From: HGM11525 sp045649145
GTDB taxonomy: Bacteria > Bacillota > Clostridia > UBA1381
Assembly: GCA_045649145.1 (NCBI GenBank)
Contig: JAZRPK010000060.1
Location: forward strand, 1 to 37,446
Length of the DNA: 37,446 bases
Direction: 5' to 3'
How positions within the stretch are numbered: the stretch's first letter is position 1; every line of letters begins with the position of its first letter. The notes under the pieces were generated by a model. It had not been told where the DNA came from. It did no database searches and was given only the letters and a program-made list of their open reading frames with translations. This document shows, piece after piece, positions 8,162 to 14,697 of this stretch. The translations under genes and the position numbers were made by a program.

Positions 8162-8190
8162 ATTATACCACAAAATTTGACGCTTATCAA
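8162..8190 (-). promoter_or_regulatory. Promoter of the glycosylase-fba operon, leaderless geometry
   Basis: On the minus strand, TTGATA (8190-8185), a 17-base spacer and TATAAT (8167-8162) form a near-perfect promoter. Predicted transcription starts at about 8155-8152, on or next to the A of the ATG at 8152. Confidence 0.75.
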
Positions 8191-8240
8191 CTAAAAAAAC
8201 AAAAAATATTCCGATTATTTTGCTGGTTGCTTTTTAACAT

Positions 8241-8271
8241 AAAAAACGGCATATCCCTAAGATATACCGTT
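8241..8271 (-). terminator. Terminator of the PHP/GIY-YIG unit
   Basis: On the minus strand AACGGTATATC, the loop TTAGG and GATATGCCGTT form an 11-bp stem with one G.U pair, followed by a run of six U. The left arm overlaps the last codons of the GIY-YIG gene. Confidence 0.85.
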
Positions 8272-8511
8272 TATCAGTTCAAGCTTTTTTTCGCGTGTTA
8301 AATGTTTTATTTTTGCCTCACGGCTCATCGCCTCCGATTTTGTTTCAAAAGCCTCCGACCAGACCGCTTTTACAGGCAAACGGGATTTGGTGTATTTGGC
8401 ACCCTTGCCGCTGTTGTGAGTCTTAACACGTGCATCAACATCGGTGGTGTAACCGCAGTACAAAGTGCCGTCTGCACACTCTACGATATATGTGTAATAG
8501 ATATCTACCAC
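8257..8511 (-). CDS. GIY-YIG domain protein (UPF0213/YhbQ-like)
   Basis: The 84-residue protein is a stand-alone GIY-YIG nuclease domain. YYTYIV at 5-10 and YCGYTTD at 18-24 form the signature strands, R28 is the usual catalytic arginine, and E65 in SREAKIK is the metal-binding glutamate. Small proteins of this family are linked to DNA structure processing, but their cellular role is poorly defined. The best start is GTG at 8511, overlapping the end of the upstream PHP gene by 7 bases. The only purine-rich site, AAGGGG, abuts this codon, so initiation probably depends on translational coupling. It ends within its own terminator. Confidence 0.9.
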   Translation of the reverse strand: MVDIYYTYIVECADGTLYCGYTTDVDARVKTHNSGKGAKYTKSRLPVKAVWSEAFETKSEAMSREAKIKHLTREKKLELINGIS

Positions 8512-9161
8512 CCCTTGCCGAAGATTATGTGATTGCCGAGAAGCTCCGAAAGCTCATTCGCAGAGGCAATCCTCTTTCGGTTATAATTGTAGAGCTGGTG
8601 CGTGTCCGAGCCGATGCTGAGTGTTATACCGCTTTCGGATACTCTTTTGCGTTTGTCGGAATTGGATATAAAATCATAGTAATAGTTGTAATTACCTGAG
8701 GTGTTTATCTCCCAGAACAGCTCATTTTCATCCATTACTTTAAGCATATCAACTCCGTAGCGCTCGCCGAGCGCAAAGATGTCGGTATGAGCAAGACCGA
8801 CGGGACAGCTGAAAAGCCTGCGCCATTCCAAAAATTCATATAAATCCATACCACGCTCGCTGTCAAGGCTTTCAAACAGACAAAAGTCCAAAAGATTAGA
8901 CGCACTTTTTGCGAGGAAATTTTCGGGCTTGGGACGTGTGCCGATTTCCAACCCGACCTTGACGGTGCATTTGCCCTTAAAACGCTCAGCGACCTCTCGC
9001 ATTTCGGATATGTATTTATGGAAATCAAAGCCGTTGGTAAACTGGTGGTCGGTAATTCCAATGACATCAATTCCGCTTAAAAAGGCATTATTAACCAGAG
9101 CGTCGGGGGTTTCGACGCCGTCATAGCTATGATATGTATGATTGTGCAAATCCTGTATCAT
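8505..9161 (-). CDS. PHP-domain metal-dependent phosphoesterase
   Basis: The 218-residue cytosolic protein has the PHP motif set: DLHNHTYHS at the N-terminus, ITDHQF, a central glutamate in KVGLEIGTRP, GLAHTD, and GSDTH near the C-terminus. Together these bind two or three metal ions. The family hydrolyses phosphate esters such as histidinol phosphate or short nucleotides; the substrate cannot be told here. The start is ATG at 9161 with GGAGG about 9 bases upstream. The longer open frame to 9221 is rejected because a promoter covers that stretch. The gene is translationally coupled to the GIY-YIG gene. Confidence 0.9.
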   Translation of the reverse strand: MIQDLHNHTYHSYDGVETPDALVNNAFLSGIDVIGITDHQFTNGFDFHKYISEMREVAERFKGKCTVKVGLEIGTRPKPENFLAKSASNLLDFCLFESLDSERGMDLYEFLEWRRLFSCPVGLAHTDIFALGERYGVDMLKVMDENELFWEINTSGNYNYYYDFISNSDKRKRVSESGITLSIGSDTHQLYNYNRKRIASANELSELLGNHIIFGKGW

Positions 9162-9192
9162 ATGATTTGCCTCCGTTTCGGTTAATAGTTTT

Positions 9193-9221
9193 AGTATACC
9201 ACGTTTTTTAGCCTGTTTCAA
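9193..9221 (-). promoter_or_regulatory. Promoter of the PHP/GIY-YIG unit
   Basis: On the minus strand, TTGAAA (9221-9216), a 17-base spacer and TATACT (9198-9193) form a good sigma-A promoter. Predicted transcription starts near 9186, about 25 bases before the PHP start. Confidence 0.7.
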
Positions 9222-9286
9222 TAGCCTGCTTGCTTATTTTTTGCTTGACATATTTTGCCTTAAAAGGTATGATTATATCAGAAAAA

Positions 9287-9499
9287 TCATTTAGTCGGAA
9301 TTGAGTATCCGAGCAGCTGGTCGGTTGTTACGCTTAAAATATGTGCAAGGCGGATAACCGTTTCCATTGGCGGCAGTGTCCGTCCGCTTTCGTAATTTTC
9401 AATTGTGGCGGTGGTTACGCCCAAAACAAAGGCAAGCTCCTTTACCGAAAGGCCTGCCGATTTGCGATAATGCCGAAGGTGCAATGTATAAGGCTTCAC
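9287..9499 (-). CDS. Small XRE-family helix-turn-helix regulator
   Basis: The 70-residue protein is essentially one Cro/C1-type HTH domain. The helix-turn-helix LSVKELAFVLGVTTATIENY spans about residues 18-37, with the typical TLPPMETVIRLAHILSVTTD tail. It should bind DNA as a dimer; the target is unknown. It starts at GTG (9499) with AAGGAG 8 bases upstream. It is divergent from rsmG across an 83-base gap, so autoregulation or control of rsmG is possible. No toxin or phage gene accompanies it. Confidence 0.92.
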   Translation of the reverse strand: MKPYTLHLRHYRKSAGLSVKELAFVLGVTTATIENYESGRTLPPMETVIRLAHILSVTTDQLLGYSIPTK

Positions 9500-9536
9500 A
9501 ACGGGTACTCCTTTACAGATTAGTAATTATTTATAA

Positions 9537-9565
9537 ATTTTACCATATTTTGACAAAAATTTCAA
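9537..9565 (-). promoter_or_regulatory. Promoter of the XRE regulator gene
   Basis: On the minus strand, TTGAAA (9565-9560), a 17-base spacer and TAAAAT (9542-9537) lie in the divergent gap with rsmG. Any plus-strand rsmG promoter would overlap it. Confidence 0.5.
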
Positions 9566-9582
9566 TATGTTGGAGGTTATAT

Positions 9583-10314
9583 ATGAAAGAAATTTTAGCC
9601 GAGGGTGCAGCGGGACTCGGTGTCGATATAGACGAAATAAAAATTAAGCAGCTTTTGCAGTACGCAAAATTGCTTGTTGAATGGAACGAAAAAATGAATC
9701 TAACCGCAATTACCGACAGCGAGGGGATTGCGACAAAGCACTTTCTTGACTCTATGACAGCGCTTGTGACGGGCAAGGTCAAGGGCAAGGTTGCCGATAT
9801 TGGCTGTGGTGCAGGTTTTCCCGGACTTGTGCTTAAGATTATGAAGCCGGAGATAGAGCTGACCCTTTTAGATTCGCTTAAAAAGAGGCTGACATTTTTA
9901 GACGCTGTAGCTTTAGAGCTTGGCATAGAGGGTGTAGACACTGTGCACGCACGTGCCGAAGATGGAGCACGCCTTATGCGTGAGCAGTTTGACACGGTGG
10001 TATCCCGTGCTGTTGCTAATATGACGGTGCTTTCCGAGCTTTGTCTGCCGTTTGTTAAGGTGGGCGGTTATTTTCTGGCACTAAAAGGGCCGCTTGCAGA
10101 TGAGGAGCTTTCGGCAGCAAAACGTGCGATTGAGGTATTGGGCGGTAAGGTGGAGAGCATCTTTTCGGCGGATATACCCTTTACAGACCTTGAACATAAG
10201 ATAATAATAGTAAAAAAAGTAAGACATACTCCGATGCAATACCCCAGAAAAGCAGGTATTGCGGCAAAATCCCCTATCGGAGGCTGTTATAATTTGAAGA
10301 AAGGTGCGAAATAA
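9583..10314 (+). CDS. rsmG: 16S rRNA (guanine-527-N7)-methyltransferase
   Basis: The 243-residue enzyme uses S-adenosylmethionine to methylate G527 of 16S rRNA in the small-subunit head/body region. The class I SAM motif ADIGCGAGFPGL lies at about residues 68-79. The preceding MNLTAI and KHFLDS motifs and the later VSRAVA are characteristic of RsmG/GidB. The start is ATG at 9583 with TGGAGG 6 bases upstream. The frame is open further upstream, but that part covers the XRE promoter and is not used. The C-terminal tail beyond the fold (about 25 residues, basic) is somewhat long. It is followed by a noc-like gene, as in Bacillus subtilis. Confidence 0.95.
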   Translation: MKEILAEGAAGLGVDIDEIKIKQLLQYAKLLVEWNEKMNLTAITDSEGIATKHFLDSMTALVTGKVKGKVADIGCGAGFPGLVLKIMKPEIELTLLDSLKKRLTFLDAVALELGIEGVDTVHARAEDGARLMREQFDTVVSRAVANMTVLSELCLPFVKVGGYFLALKGPLADEELSAAKRAIEVLGGKVESIFSADIPFTDLEHKIIIVKKVRHTPMQYPRKAGIAAKSPIGGCYNLKKGAK

Positions 10315-10368
10315 TAAAAAAGGTGTCAAAACCTGTCCAACGAAAAAGCTTTCATTCCCGGAATATTG

Positions 10369-10377
10369 TGCTATAAT
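10369..10377 (+). promoter_or_regulatory. Extended -10 promoter upstream of the structured element and noc
   Basis: TGCTATAAT (10369-10377) is a full extended -10 element. The -35 at 17 bases (CTTTCA) is weak. Predicted transcription starts at about 10384, which coincides with the first base of the stem at 10383. Confidence 0.55.
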
Positions 10378-10382
10378 CAAAA

Positions 10383-10465
10383 ATGTAAGACGGCTTGGTG
10401 GTCATAAAATACATACCTGATGCTCCCAATCTTGCGGTATGTGCCCCCGCCGCCTGCCGTCTTAC
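10383..10465 (+). other. Unassigned structured RNA or palindromic element between rsmG and noc
   Basis: TGTAAGACGGC (10383-10393) pairs perfectly with GCCGTCTTACA (10455-10465). Inside, GGTGG (10396-10400) can pair with CCGCC (10449-10453), and ACATACC (10410-10416) pairs with GGTATGT (10435-10441), leaving an 18-base terminal loop. The result is an 83-base rod with internal loops. The predicted transcription start falls on its first base. No U run follows, so it could be a noc leader element, a small RNA, or a mobile palindrome with 11-bp terminal repeats. It lacks the GGAAGGAAGC hallmark of SRP RNA, and I cannot match it to a riboswitch class. Confidence 0.6.
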
Positions 10466-10513
10466 ACCTTCCACCTTTATGGTCGGAAATATCACAAAAA
10501 GGGGTGCAGACTT

Positions 10514-11323
10514 TTGCAGGTGTTCAAAAAGAAGCCGGACGAGCGTATGCGGGTGTTGAGCCTGCCTATGCACGCGATAAGGCCAAATCCAAATCAACCG
10601 CGTAAATACTTCGATTCGGTAGGAATGGAGGAGCTGGCGGCGTCAATAGAGGAATTCGGTGTAATACAGCCTATAACGGTCAGAAAGGTATTTGACGGCT
10701 ACGAAATTGTTGCGGGTGAGCGACGTTTTCGTGCGTCGGAAAATGTAGGACTCGATACCATACCGGCGATAGTGATAAATGCAGACGAAGAAAAATCTGC
10801 ACTAATTGCCCTTTTGGAAAATTTGCAACGTGAGGACCTGTGCTTTTTCGAGATAGCAGAGGGCTACAGACGGCTTATTCAGGAGCGTGGCTTTACACAG
10901 GAGGAGTTGGCTCAAAAGATAGGCAAATCACAGTCGACGGTCGCTAATAAGCTAAGACTTTTGAAGCTGCCGCCGAGGGTAAAAAGACTGGTTAGGGAAT
11001 ACAACTTAAGCGAACGCCATGCACGTGCGCTTTTGCATCTTTCGGATGAGGAAGGACAGATTAAGGCGGCTAAGGAAATATGCCGCAAGCATCTTAGCAT
11101 AACACAGACGGAAGATTTGGTGAAGTCTATGCTAAGAGCACAGCGTGACAGCCGTTGCAGCGTCAAGATTGCCAGCCGTACAGACCTTCGTATGTTTACC
11201 AATACGGTAAAACGTGCTCTTGATTTAATTCGTGAGGCAGGAGCGCCTGCCGATATGGAGAAAAAGGAGTATGACTGGGGAATAGAGTATAAAATCACCG
11301 TTAAGACGGGTGAGCGTTTGTAA
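10514..11323 (+). CDS. noc: ParB-family nucleoid occlusion protein (Noc-like)
   Basis: The 269-residue DNA-binding protein has the ParB N-terminal domain (IRPNPNQPRKYFD near 22-34), the CTP-binding box GERRFRA at 68-74, and ENLQRED at 102-108. A helix-turn-helix at about 128-148 is followed by a C-terminal dimerisation region. In Firmicutes, the copy directly after rsmG is usually Noc, which coats DNA around its sites and blocks division over the nucleoid; a generic ParB/Spo0J cannot be excluded. I chose TTG at 10514 (MQVFKKKPDERM) because AAGGGGTG lies about 8 bases upstream. The ATG at 10547 is the alternative, and the open frame to 10439 runs into the hairpin at 10383-10465. No parA follows. 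Confidence 0.85.
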   Translation: MQVFKKKPDERMRVLSLPMHAIRPNPNQPRKYFDSVGMEELAASIEEFGVIQPITVRKVFDGYEIVAGERRFRASENVGLDTIPAIVINADEEKSALIALLENLQREDLCFFEIAEGYRRLIQERGFTQEELAQKIGKSQSTVANKLRLLKLPPRVKRLVREYNLSERHARALLHLSDEEGQIKAAKEICRKHLSITQTEDLVKSMLRAQRDSRCSVKIASRTDLRMFTNTVKRALDLIREAGAPADMEKKEYDWGIEYKITVKTGERL

Positions 11324-11328
11324 GATAT

Positions 11329-11362
11329 AGGACACGATTATTTGTTAATTGTGTCCTTTTTT
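11329..11362 (+). terminator. Terminator after noc
   Basis: AGGACACGATT pairs with AATTGTGTCCT (11 bp, one G.U), and a run of six T ends at 11362. It lies six bases after the noc stop and isolates the hydrogenase cluster. Confidence 0.9.
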
Positions 11363-11375
11363 GTTTATAAATCTA

Positions 11376-11404
11376 TTGATATATTTGGACAAATGTTATA
11401 TAAT
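11376..11404 (+). promoter_or_regulatory. Promoter of the hydrogenase-associated sensory gene set
   Basis: TTGATA (11376-11381), a 17-base spacer and TATAAT (11399-11404) form a near-consensus promoter. Predicted transcription starts near 11411, giving a leader of about 40 bases. Confidence 0.75.
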
Positions 11405-11451
11405 GATATTATTAACAAAATAGTAAAAAGTGATTGAAGGGGGATGAATAT

Positions 11452-11814
11452 ATGAAGCTTAGCGAGGTTAAAGAAATTCTTAAAGCAAAGGTGCTTTCGG
11501 GTGAGGATTTGCTGGAGCATGAAGTGAATTCTGCGTGCGGTTCCGACCTGATGAGCGATGTGCTTGCGTTTGTAAAGGACAGAGCGTTGCTTTTAACGGG
11601 TCTTATGAATCCGCAGGTGATACGCACAGCAGAGATGATGGACATTACCGCCATTGTGTTTGTTCGCGGAAAGGAGCCGGATGAGGCTCTTGTCAAGATG
11701 GCTGAGGCGAAGGAAATGGTGCTTATGTCAACCGATTACCCGCTCTACATTGCCGCCGGAGAACTGTATACAAACGGACTTGTAGGCAAGAAAAGAGGGA
11801 CTCAAAATGGCTGA
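11452..11814 (+). CDS. DRTGG-domain protein (first copy)
   Basis: The 120-residue protein is a single DRTGG-type domain, a small alpha/beta domain otherwise found between CBS or P-loop domains and of unclear ligand. Its core runs from SDLMSDVLAFVKDRALLLTG through QVIRTAEMMDITAIVFVRGK to the sequence STDYPLYIAAGELY. Stand-alone copies are typically found beside [FeFe]-hydrogenase genes in Clostridia. ATG at 11452 is preferred because AAGGGGG sits about 9 bases upstream; a TTG at 11434 overlaps that site. The stop overlaps the next start by 8 bases, implying coupled translation with the ATPase. Confidence 0.85.
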   Translation: MKLSEVKEILKAKVLSGEDLLEHEVNSACGSDLMSDVLAFVKDRALLLTGLMNPQVIRTAEMMDITAIVFVRGKEPDEALVKMAEAKEMVLMSTDYPLYIAAGELYTNGLVGKKRGTQNG

Positions 11815-12229
11815 TGCACTTAAACTGCACTTTGATGTTGACGGCAATGATTTTACTCTTGCGGGAGAATGCTCATCAAAGGTAAAGAAAACCCTCAAGC
11901 AGTTAGGCTTTGACCCCGAGGTTATAAGGCGTGTTGCGATTGCAATGTACGAGGGTGAGATAAATATGGTAATACACGCTAACGGCGGTACTATAGATGT
12001 TGAAATTTCGCCCGAGTGTGTCATAGTTGTTTTGAAGGATACAGGCCCCGGAATCCCCGATTTGGACAAAGCGATGCAGGAGGGCTTTTCAACAGCGTCA
12101 AATACTGTGCGTGAGCTTGGCTTCGGCGCAGGTATGGGACTTCCGAATATGAAAAAATACACTGACAAGATGGAGATAGATACAGTCCCAGGAGAGGGAA
12201 CAACAGTCACACTGACGGTAACAGTATAG
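11807..12229 (+). CDS. RsbW/SpoIIAB-like ATP-binding protein
   Basis: The 140-residue protein is a single GHKL ATPase domain like anti-sigma factor kinases. The N box has E49-x3-N53-x3-H57 (context EGEINMVIH), G1 is DTGPGIP at 78-84, and G2 is GFGAGMGLPNM at 105-115. There is no histidine phospho-acceptor, so it cannot be a conventional sensor kinase. SpoIIAB-like proteins phosphorylate an anti-anti-sigma serine or bind a sigma factor, but neither partner is encoded nearby. It lies between a DRTGG protein and a hydrogenase-like Fe-S protein, so its partner is probably one of these (inference). It starts at ATG inside the preceding gene. Confidence 0.88.
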   Translation: MADALKLHFDVDGNDFTLAGECSSKVKKTLKQLGFDPEVIRRVAIAMYEGEINMVIHANGGTIDVEISPECVIVVLKDTGPGIPDLDKAMQEGFSTASNTVRELGFGAGMGLPNMKKYTDKMEIDTVPGEGTTVTLTVTV

Positions 12230-12247
12230 CAGAAGGAGGTAATCCTT

Positions 12248-13552
12248 ATGGACGAAAAAATGCAGTGGCATTCGGTAACGCTTGACAAAGATATTTGTAA
12301 AGGCTGTACCAATTGCCTTAAAAACTGCCCTACTCAGGCTATTCGTATACAAAAATCCAAGGCAAAAATATTAAAGGAGCGCTGTATTGACTGCGGAGAA
12401 TGTATAAGGGTCTGCCCTTATCATGCAAAAAAGGCAGTTACAGACAGCATTAACATACCAGATACATATAAATATAAGGTTGCACTTATTGCCCCTGCCT
12501 TTTACGGACAATTTTCACGTGCAGAGAGTATCGGAATGATACTTTCAGCGGTAAGAAAGGTCGGCTTTGATGATGTTTTTGAGGTGTCAAGGGGCGCTCA
12601 GGCGGTCAGCGAAAGAACACGCGAGCTTTTAGAGTCTGGCGAGCTATTAAAACCGACCATTTCGTCTGCCTGTCCCGCTGTGGTAAAGCTTATCACAATA
12701 CGTTTCCCCAACCTGATAAGTCATATCATACCTCTTAAAGCACCAATGGAGCTTTCGGCTGCGATGGCAAGGCGTGAGGCGGTTAAGAAAACAGGCCTTA
12801 AGCCCGAGGAAATAGCGGTCATATTTGTCAGTCCCTGTGCGGCAAAAGCGACTGAAGTGCGTCTTGCTAAATCGGAGGGCAAATCGGAGGTTGATTTTGT
12901 TGTGTCGATGAAAGAGGTTTATCTTAAAATGGCACAGCAGATAGGCAAAATGACAGAGGAGGATATTGATATAGAAAGTATTTCCGGCAGAGAAAGTATT
13001 CTGTGGGCGGTTTCGGGCGGCGAAGCTAATGCAACGCACACCGAACGCAATATCTCGGTTGACGGAATTGATAATGTAATCCGTGTCCTTGAGGATATGG
13101 AGGACGAAAAGCTTGAGGATATTGACTACATAGAGGCGCTTGCCTGTCCGGGCGGATGCGTGGGCGGACCGCTTACGGCAGAGAACAACTTTGTGGCAAG
13201 GTCAAGGCTCGCTGCACTTGTAAAGCCTATAGGTGAGATTGGAGAGGGCATTGACTCGGATATCGGCATATGCTGGGACAGACCGGTCGTTTACAGACCT
13301 GTTATGAAGCTTAATACCGATATGAAGCAGGCTATGGAAATGATAATGAAAATAGACAGCTTTTGCGATAATCTCCCCGGACTCGACTGCGGCTCGTGCG
13401 GTTCACCGAGTTGCCGATGCTTTGCCGAGGATGTGGTCAAGGGTTATGCAAACCCTGACGATTGCGTATTCAGACTAAAGGAGCGTATGCTCGATTTTAA
13501 GGAGAAATACGAGCGTCTTAAAGAGGAAAGGGGCGAGGATGGTGAAGGTTAA
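12248..13552 (+). CDS. [FeFe]-hydrogenase-like Fe-S protein, sensory (HydS/HfsB-like) type
   Basis: The 434-residue protein has two N-terminal [4Fe-4S] motifs (CKGCTNCLKNCP and CIDCGECIRVCP), then an H-cluster domain. L1 is SSACPA at 139-144, L2 is SPCAAK at 195-200 and L3 is LACPGGCVGGPL at 298-309. A further Fe-S domain (C381, C384, C389, C406) and a charged helical tail follow. The H-cluster ligand cysteines C142, C197, C300 and C304 are present. The cysteine that relays protons in catalytic enzymes is replaced by A141, as reported for sensory hydrogenases. There is no PAS domain. A sensory or slow catalytic role is inferred. ATG with AAGGAGG about 7 bases upstream; the end overlaps the next gene by 14 bases. 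Confidence 0.9.
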   Translation: MDEKMQWHSVTLDKDICKGCTNCLKNCPTQAIRIQKSKAKILKERCIDCGECIRVCPYHAKKAVTDSINIPDTYKYKVALIAPAFYGQFSRAESIGMILSAVRKVGFDDVFEVSRGAQAVSERTRELLESGELLKPTISSACPAVVKLITIRFPNLISHIIPLKAPMELSAAMARREAVKKTGLKPEEIAVIFVSPCAAKATEVRLAKSEGKSEVDFVVSMKEVYLKMAQQIGKMTEEDIDIESISGRESILWAVSGGEANATHTERNISVDGIDNVIRVLEDMEDEKLEDIDYIEALACPGGCVGGPLTAENNFVARSRLAALVKPIGEIGEGIDSDIGICWDRPVVYRPVMKLNTDMKQAMEMIMKIDSFCDNLPGLDCGSCGSPSCRCFAEDVVKGYANPDDCVFRLKERMLDFKEKYERLKEERGEDGEG

Positions 13553-13874
13553 GGATATTCAAGAAAAGCTCGGTCTTGAAATTGCAGCAGGAGCAAACGG
13601 AATGGAAAAAGAGGTTTGCGGCTGTTATATCGGAGATTTACTAAGCCTTGCTATGAGCAGAGTGCAGGAGTCGAATGTGTGGATAACCATACAGACGAAT
13701 GTAAATATTGTTGCTGTGTCGGTGCTGACAGAGGGTGCGTGCGTGATTTTGTGCGACGGACAAAAGCCCGACGATGCAGCAAAAAGCAAAGCTGATTTGG
13801 AGGATATACCGCTTTTGACGAGCGAAAAATCGGCATATGAGCTTGCCTCTTTGCTGGCGGGACTTGGGGTGTAA
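13539..13874 (+). CDS. DRTGG-domain-like protein (second copy)
   Basis: The 111-residue protein resembles the first DRTGG protein in size and strand order: GCYIGDLLSLAMSRV, then TIQTNVNIVAVSVLTEGACV, then DIPLLTSEKSAYELASLLAGL. The sequences are diverged, so the two are not a recent duplication. The domain's ligand is unknown. ATG at 13539 lies inside the end of the hydrogenase-like gene, indicating translational coupling. Its TAA at 13872-13874 is in the same frame as the following PHP gene, with no other stop between them. Confidence 0.82.
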   Translation: MVKVKDIQEKLGLEIAAGANGMEKEVCGCYIGDLLSLAMSRVQESNVWITIQTNVNIVAVSVLTEGACVILCDGQKPDDAAKSKADLEDIPLLTSEKSAYELASLLAGLGV

Positions 13875-13889
13875 GGGAGGCGAGCGGAT

Positions 13890-14591
13890 ATAGAGCTTTA
13901 TTACGATTTACATATACATACGGCACTCTCTCCGTGCGGCGACATTGATATGACACCCAATAATATTGTAAATATGGCTATTATCAAAGGTCTTGATATG
14001 ATAGCCATAACCGACCATAACACTTGCGGCAATGTGGCTGCGGTAATGGCGGCGGCGGGCGAAAATCTGCTTGTTGTGCCGGGTATGGAGGTTGAAACGT
14101 CTGAGGAGGTGCATATCGTGTGTTACTTCCCGACGCTTTCTGCGGCATATGATATGGAAAAGGCTGTAAAAGCAAGTATGACACCCATCAAAAACAGGCG
14201 GGAAATATTTGGACATCAGCTTTATATGAACGAGCTTGACGAGGTTATCGGCGAGGAGGAGAATCTGCTTGTGAGTGCATCGGGACTCGATATTTACGAA
14301 GTGGTCGCTCTTGCGAAAAAATGTGGCGGCATAGCAGTTCCTGCACACATCGACCGAACCAGCTACTCAGTCTTGTCAAATCTTGGATTTTTGCCGCCTG
14401 ATTTGGTGGTATCAGCTCTTGAAATCACCCCCCAAAACCGTGATGAGTTGATGAAAAACTACCCCGATTTTCTAATTCTGACAAATTCTGATGCACATTA
14501 CCTTGAAAACATCTCGGAAAGGGAATATTCGGTCGATTTACCTCGAAAAACCGCACAAAATCTAATCGATTTTTTGTGCAAGGTTAACTAA
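13890..14591 (+). CDS. PHP-domain phosphoesterase with a probable ATA start
   Basis: The 233-residue product has the full PHP metal site: YYDLHIHTALSPCG (H8, H10), ITDHNTCGN, the glutamates in PGMEVETSEEVH, PAHIDR and NSDAHYLE. The first ATG in frame (13950) lies after the essential HxH motif, so starting there would destroy the enzyme. Between the preceding in-frame stop at 13872 and that ATG there is no ATG, GTG or TTG. The codon correctly spaced from AGGGAGG (13874-13880) is ATA at 13890, giving (M)ELYYDLHIH. I therefore infer ATA initiation; a fusion by readthrough of the TAA or a sequencing error are alternatives. It ends the sensory half of the hydrogenase cluster. Confidence 0.88.
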   Translation: MELYYDLHIHTALSPCGDIDMTPNNIVNMAIIKGLDMIAITDHNTCGNVAAVMAAAGENLLVVPGMEVETSEEVHIVCYFPTLSAAYDMEKAVKASMTPIKNRREIFGHQLYMNELDEVIGEEENLLVSASGLDIYEVVALAKKCGGIAVPAHIDRTSYSVLSNLGFLPPDLVVSALEITPQNRDELMKNYPDFLILTNSDAHYLENISEREYSVDLPRKTAQNLIDFLCKVN

Positions 14592-14634
14592 AATTATTTT
14601 TTATCAAACTTTGATGGAAATTTAACAAAAACAA

Positions 14635-14643
14635 TGTTATAAT
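14635..14643 (+). promoter_or_regulatory. Extended -10 promoter of the hydCBA half of the cluster
   Basis: TGTTATAAT (14635-14643) is a full extended -10. No good -35 sits at 16-18 bases; TTGATG at 14611 is too far away. This is compatible with an activated or anaerobiosis-dependent promoter. Predicted start near 14650. Confidence 0.55.
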
Positions 14644-14656
14644 GATTAGGATATAG

Positions 14657-14676
14657 TTATGTATTAAAATACATAA
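14657..14676. promoter_or_regulatory. Candidate operator: 20-bp perfect palindrome upstream of hydC
   Basis: TTATGTATTAAAATACATAA has 9-base arms and a 2-base centre. It lies about 7-26 bases after the predicted transcription start and before the AGGAGG at 14685. It does not fit the Rex consensus (TTGTTAA...TTAACAA). The regulator is unknown. Confidence 0.5.
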
Positions 14677-14697
14677 GTAATGACAGGAGGTCTATAA

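Noticed and set aside
9287..9499. Antitoxin of a toxin-antitoxin pair
   Set aside because: The small XRE protein has no adjacent small toxin-like gene; its neighbours are rsmG and a PHP phosphoesterase.
10383..10465. Small SRP RNA (ffs) or a known riboswitch
   Set aside because: The rod shape is similar to a small SRP RNA, but the GGAAGG/GGAAGGAAGC apical motif is absent and no conserved riboswitch core could be recognised.
11391..11425. Rex operator in the promoter of the sensory gene set
   Set aside because: TGTTA and TAACA are present but spaced 14 bases apart, not the compact TTGTTAA-TTAACAA arrangement.
13950..14591. PHP gene starting at the ATG at 13950
   Set aside because: This start removes the N-terminal HxH metal ligands that are encoded just upstream in the same frame with a well-placed ribosome site.
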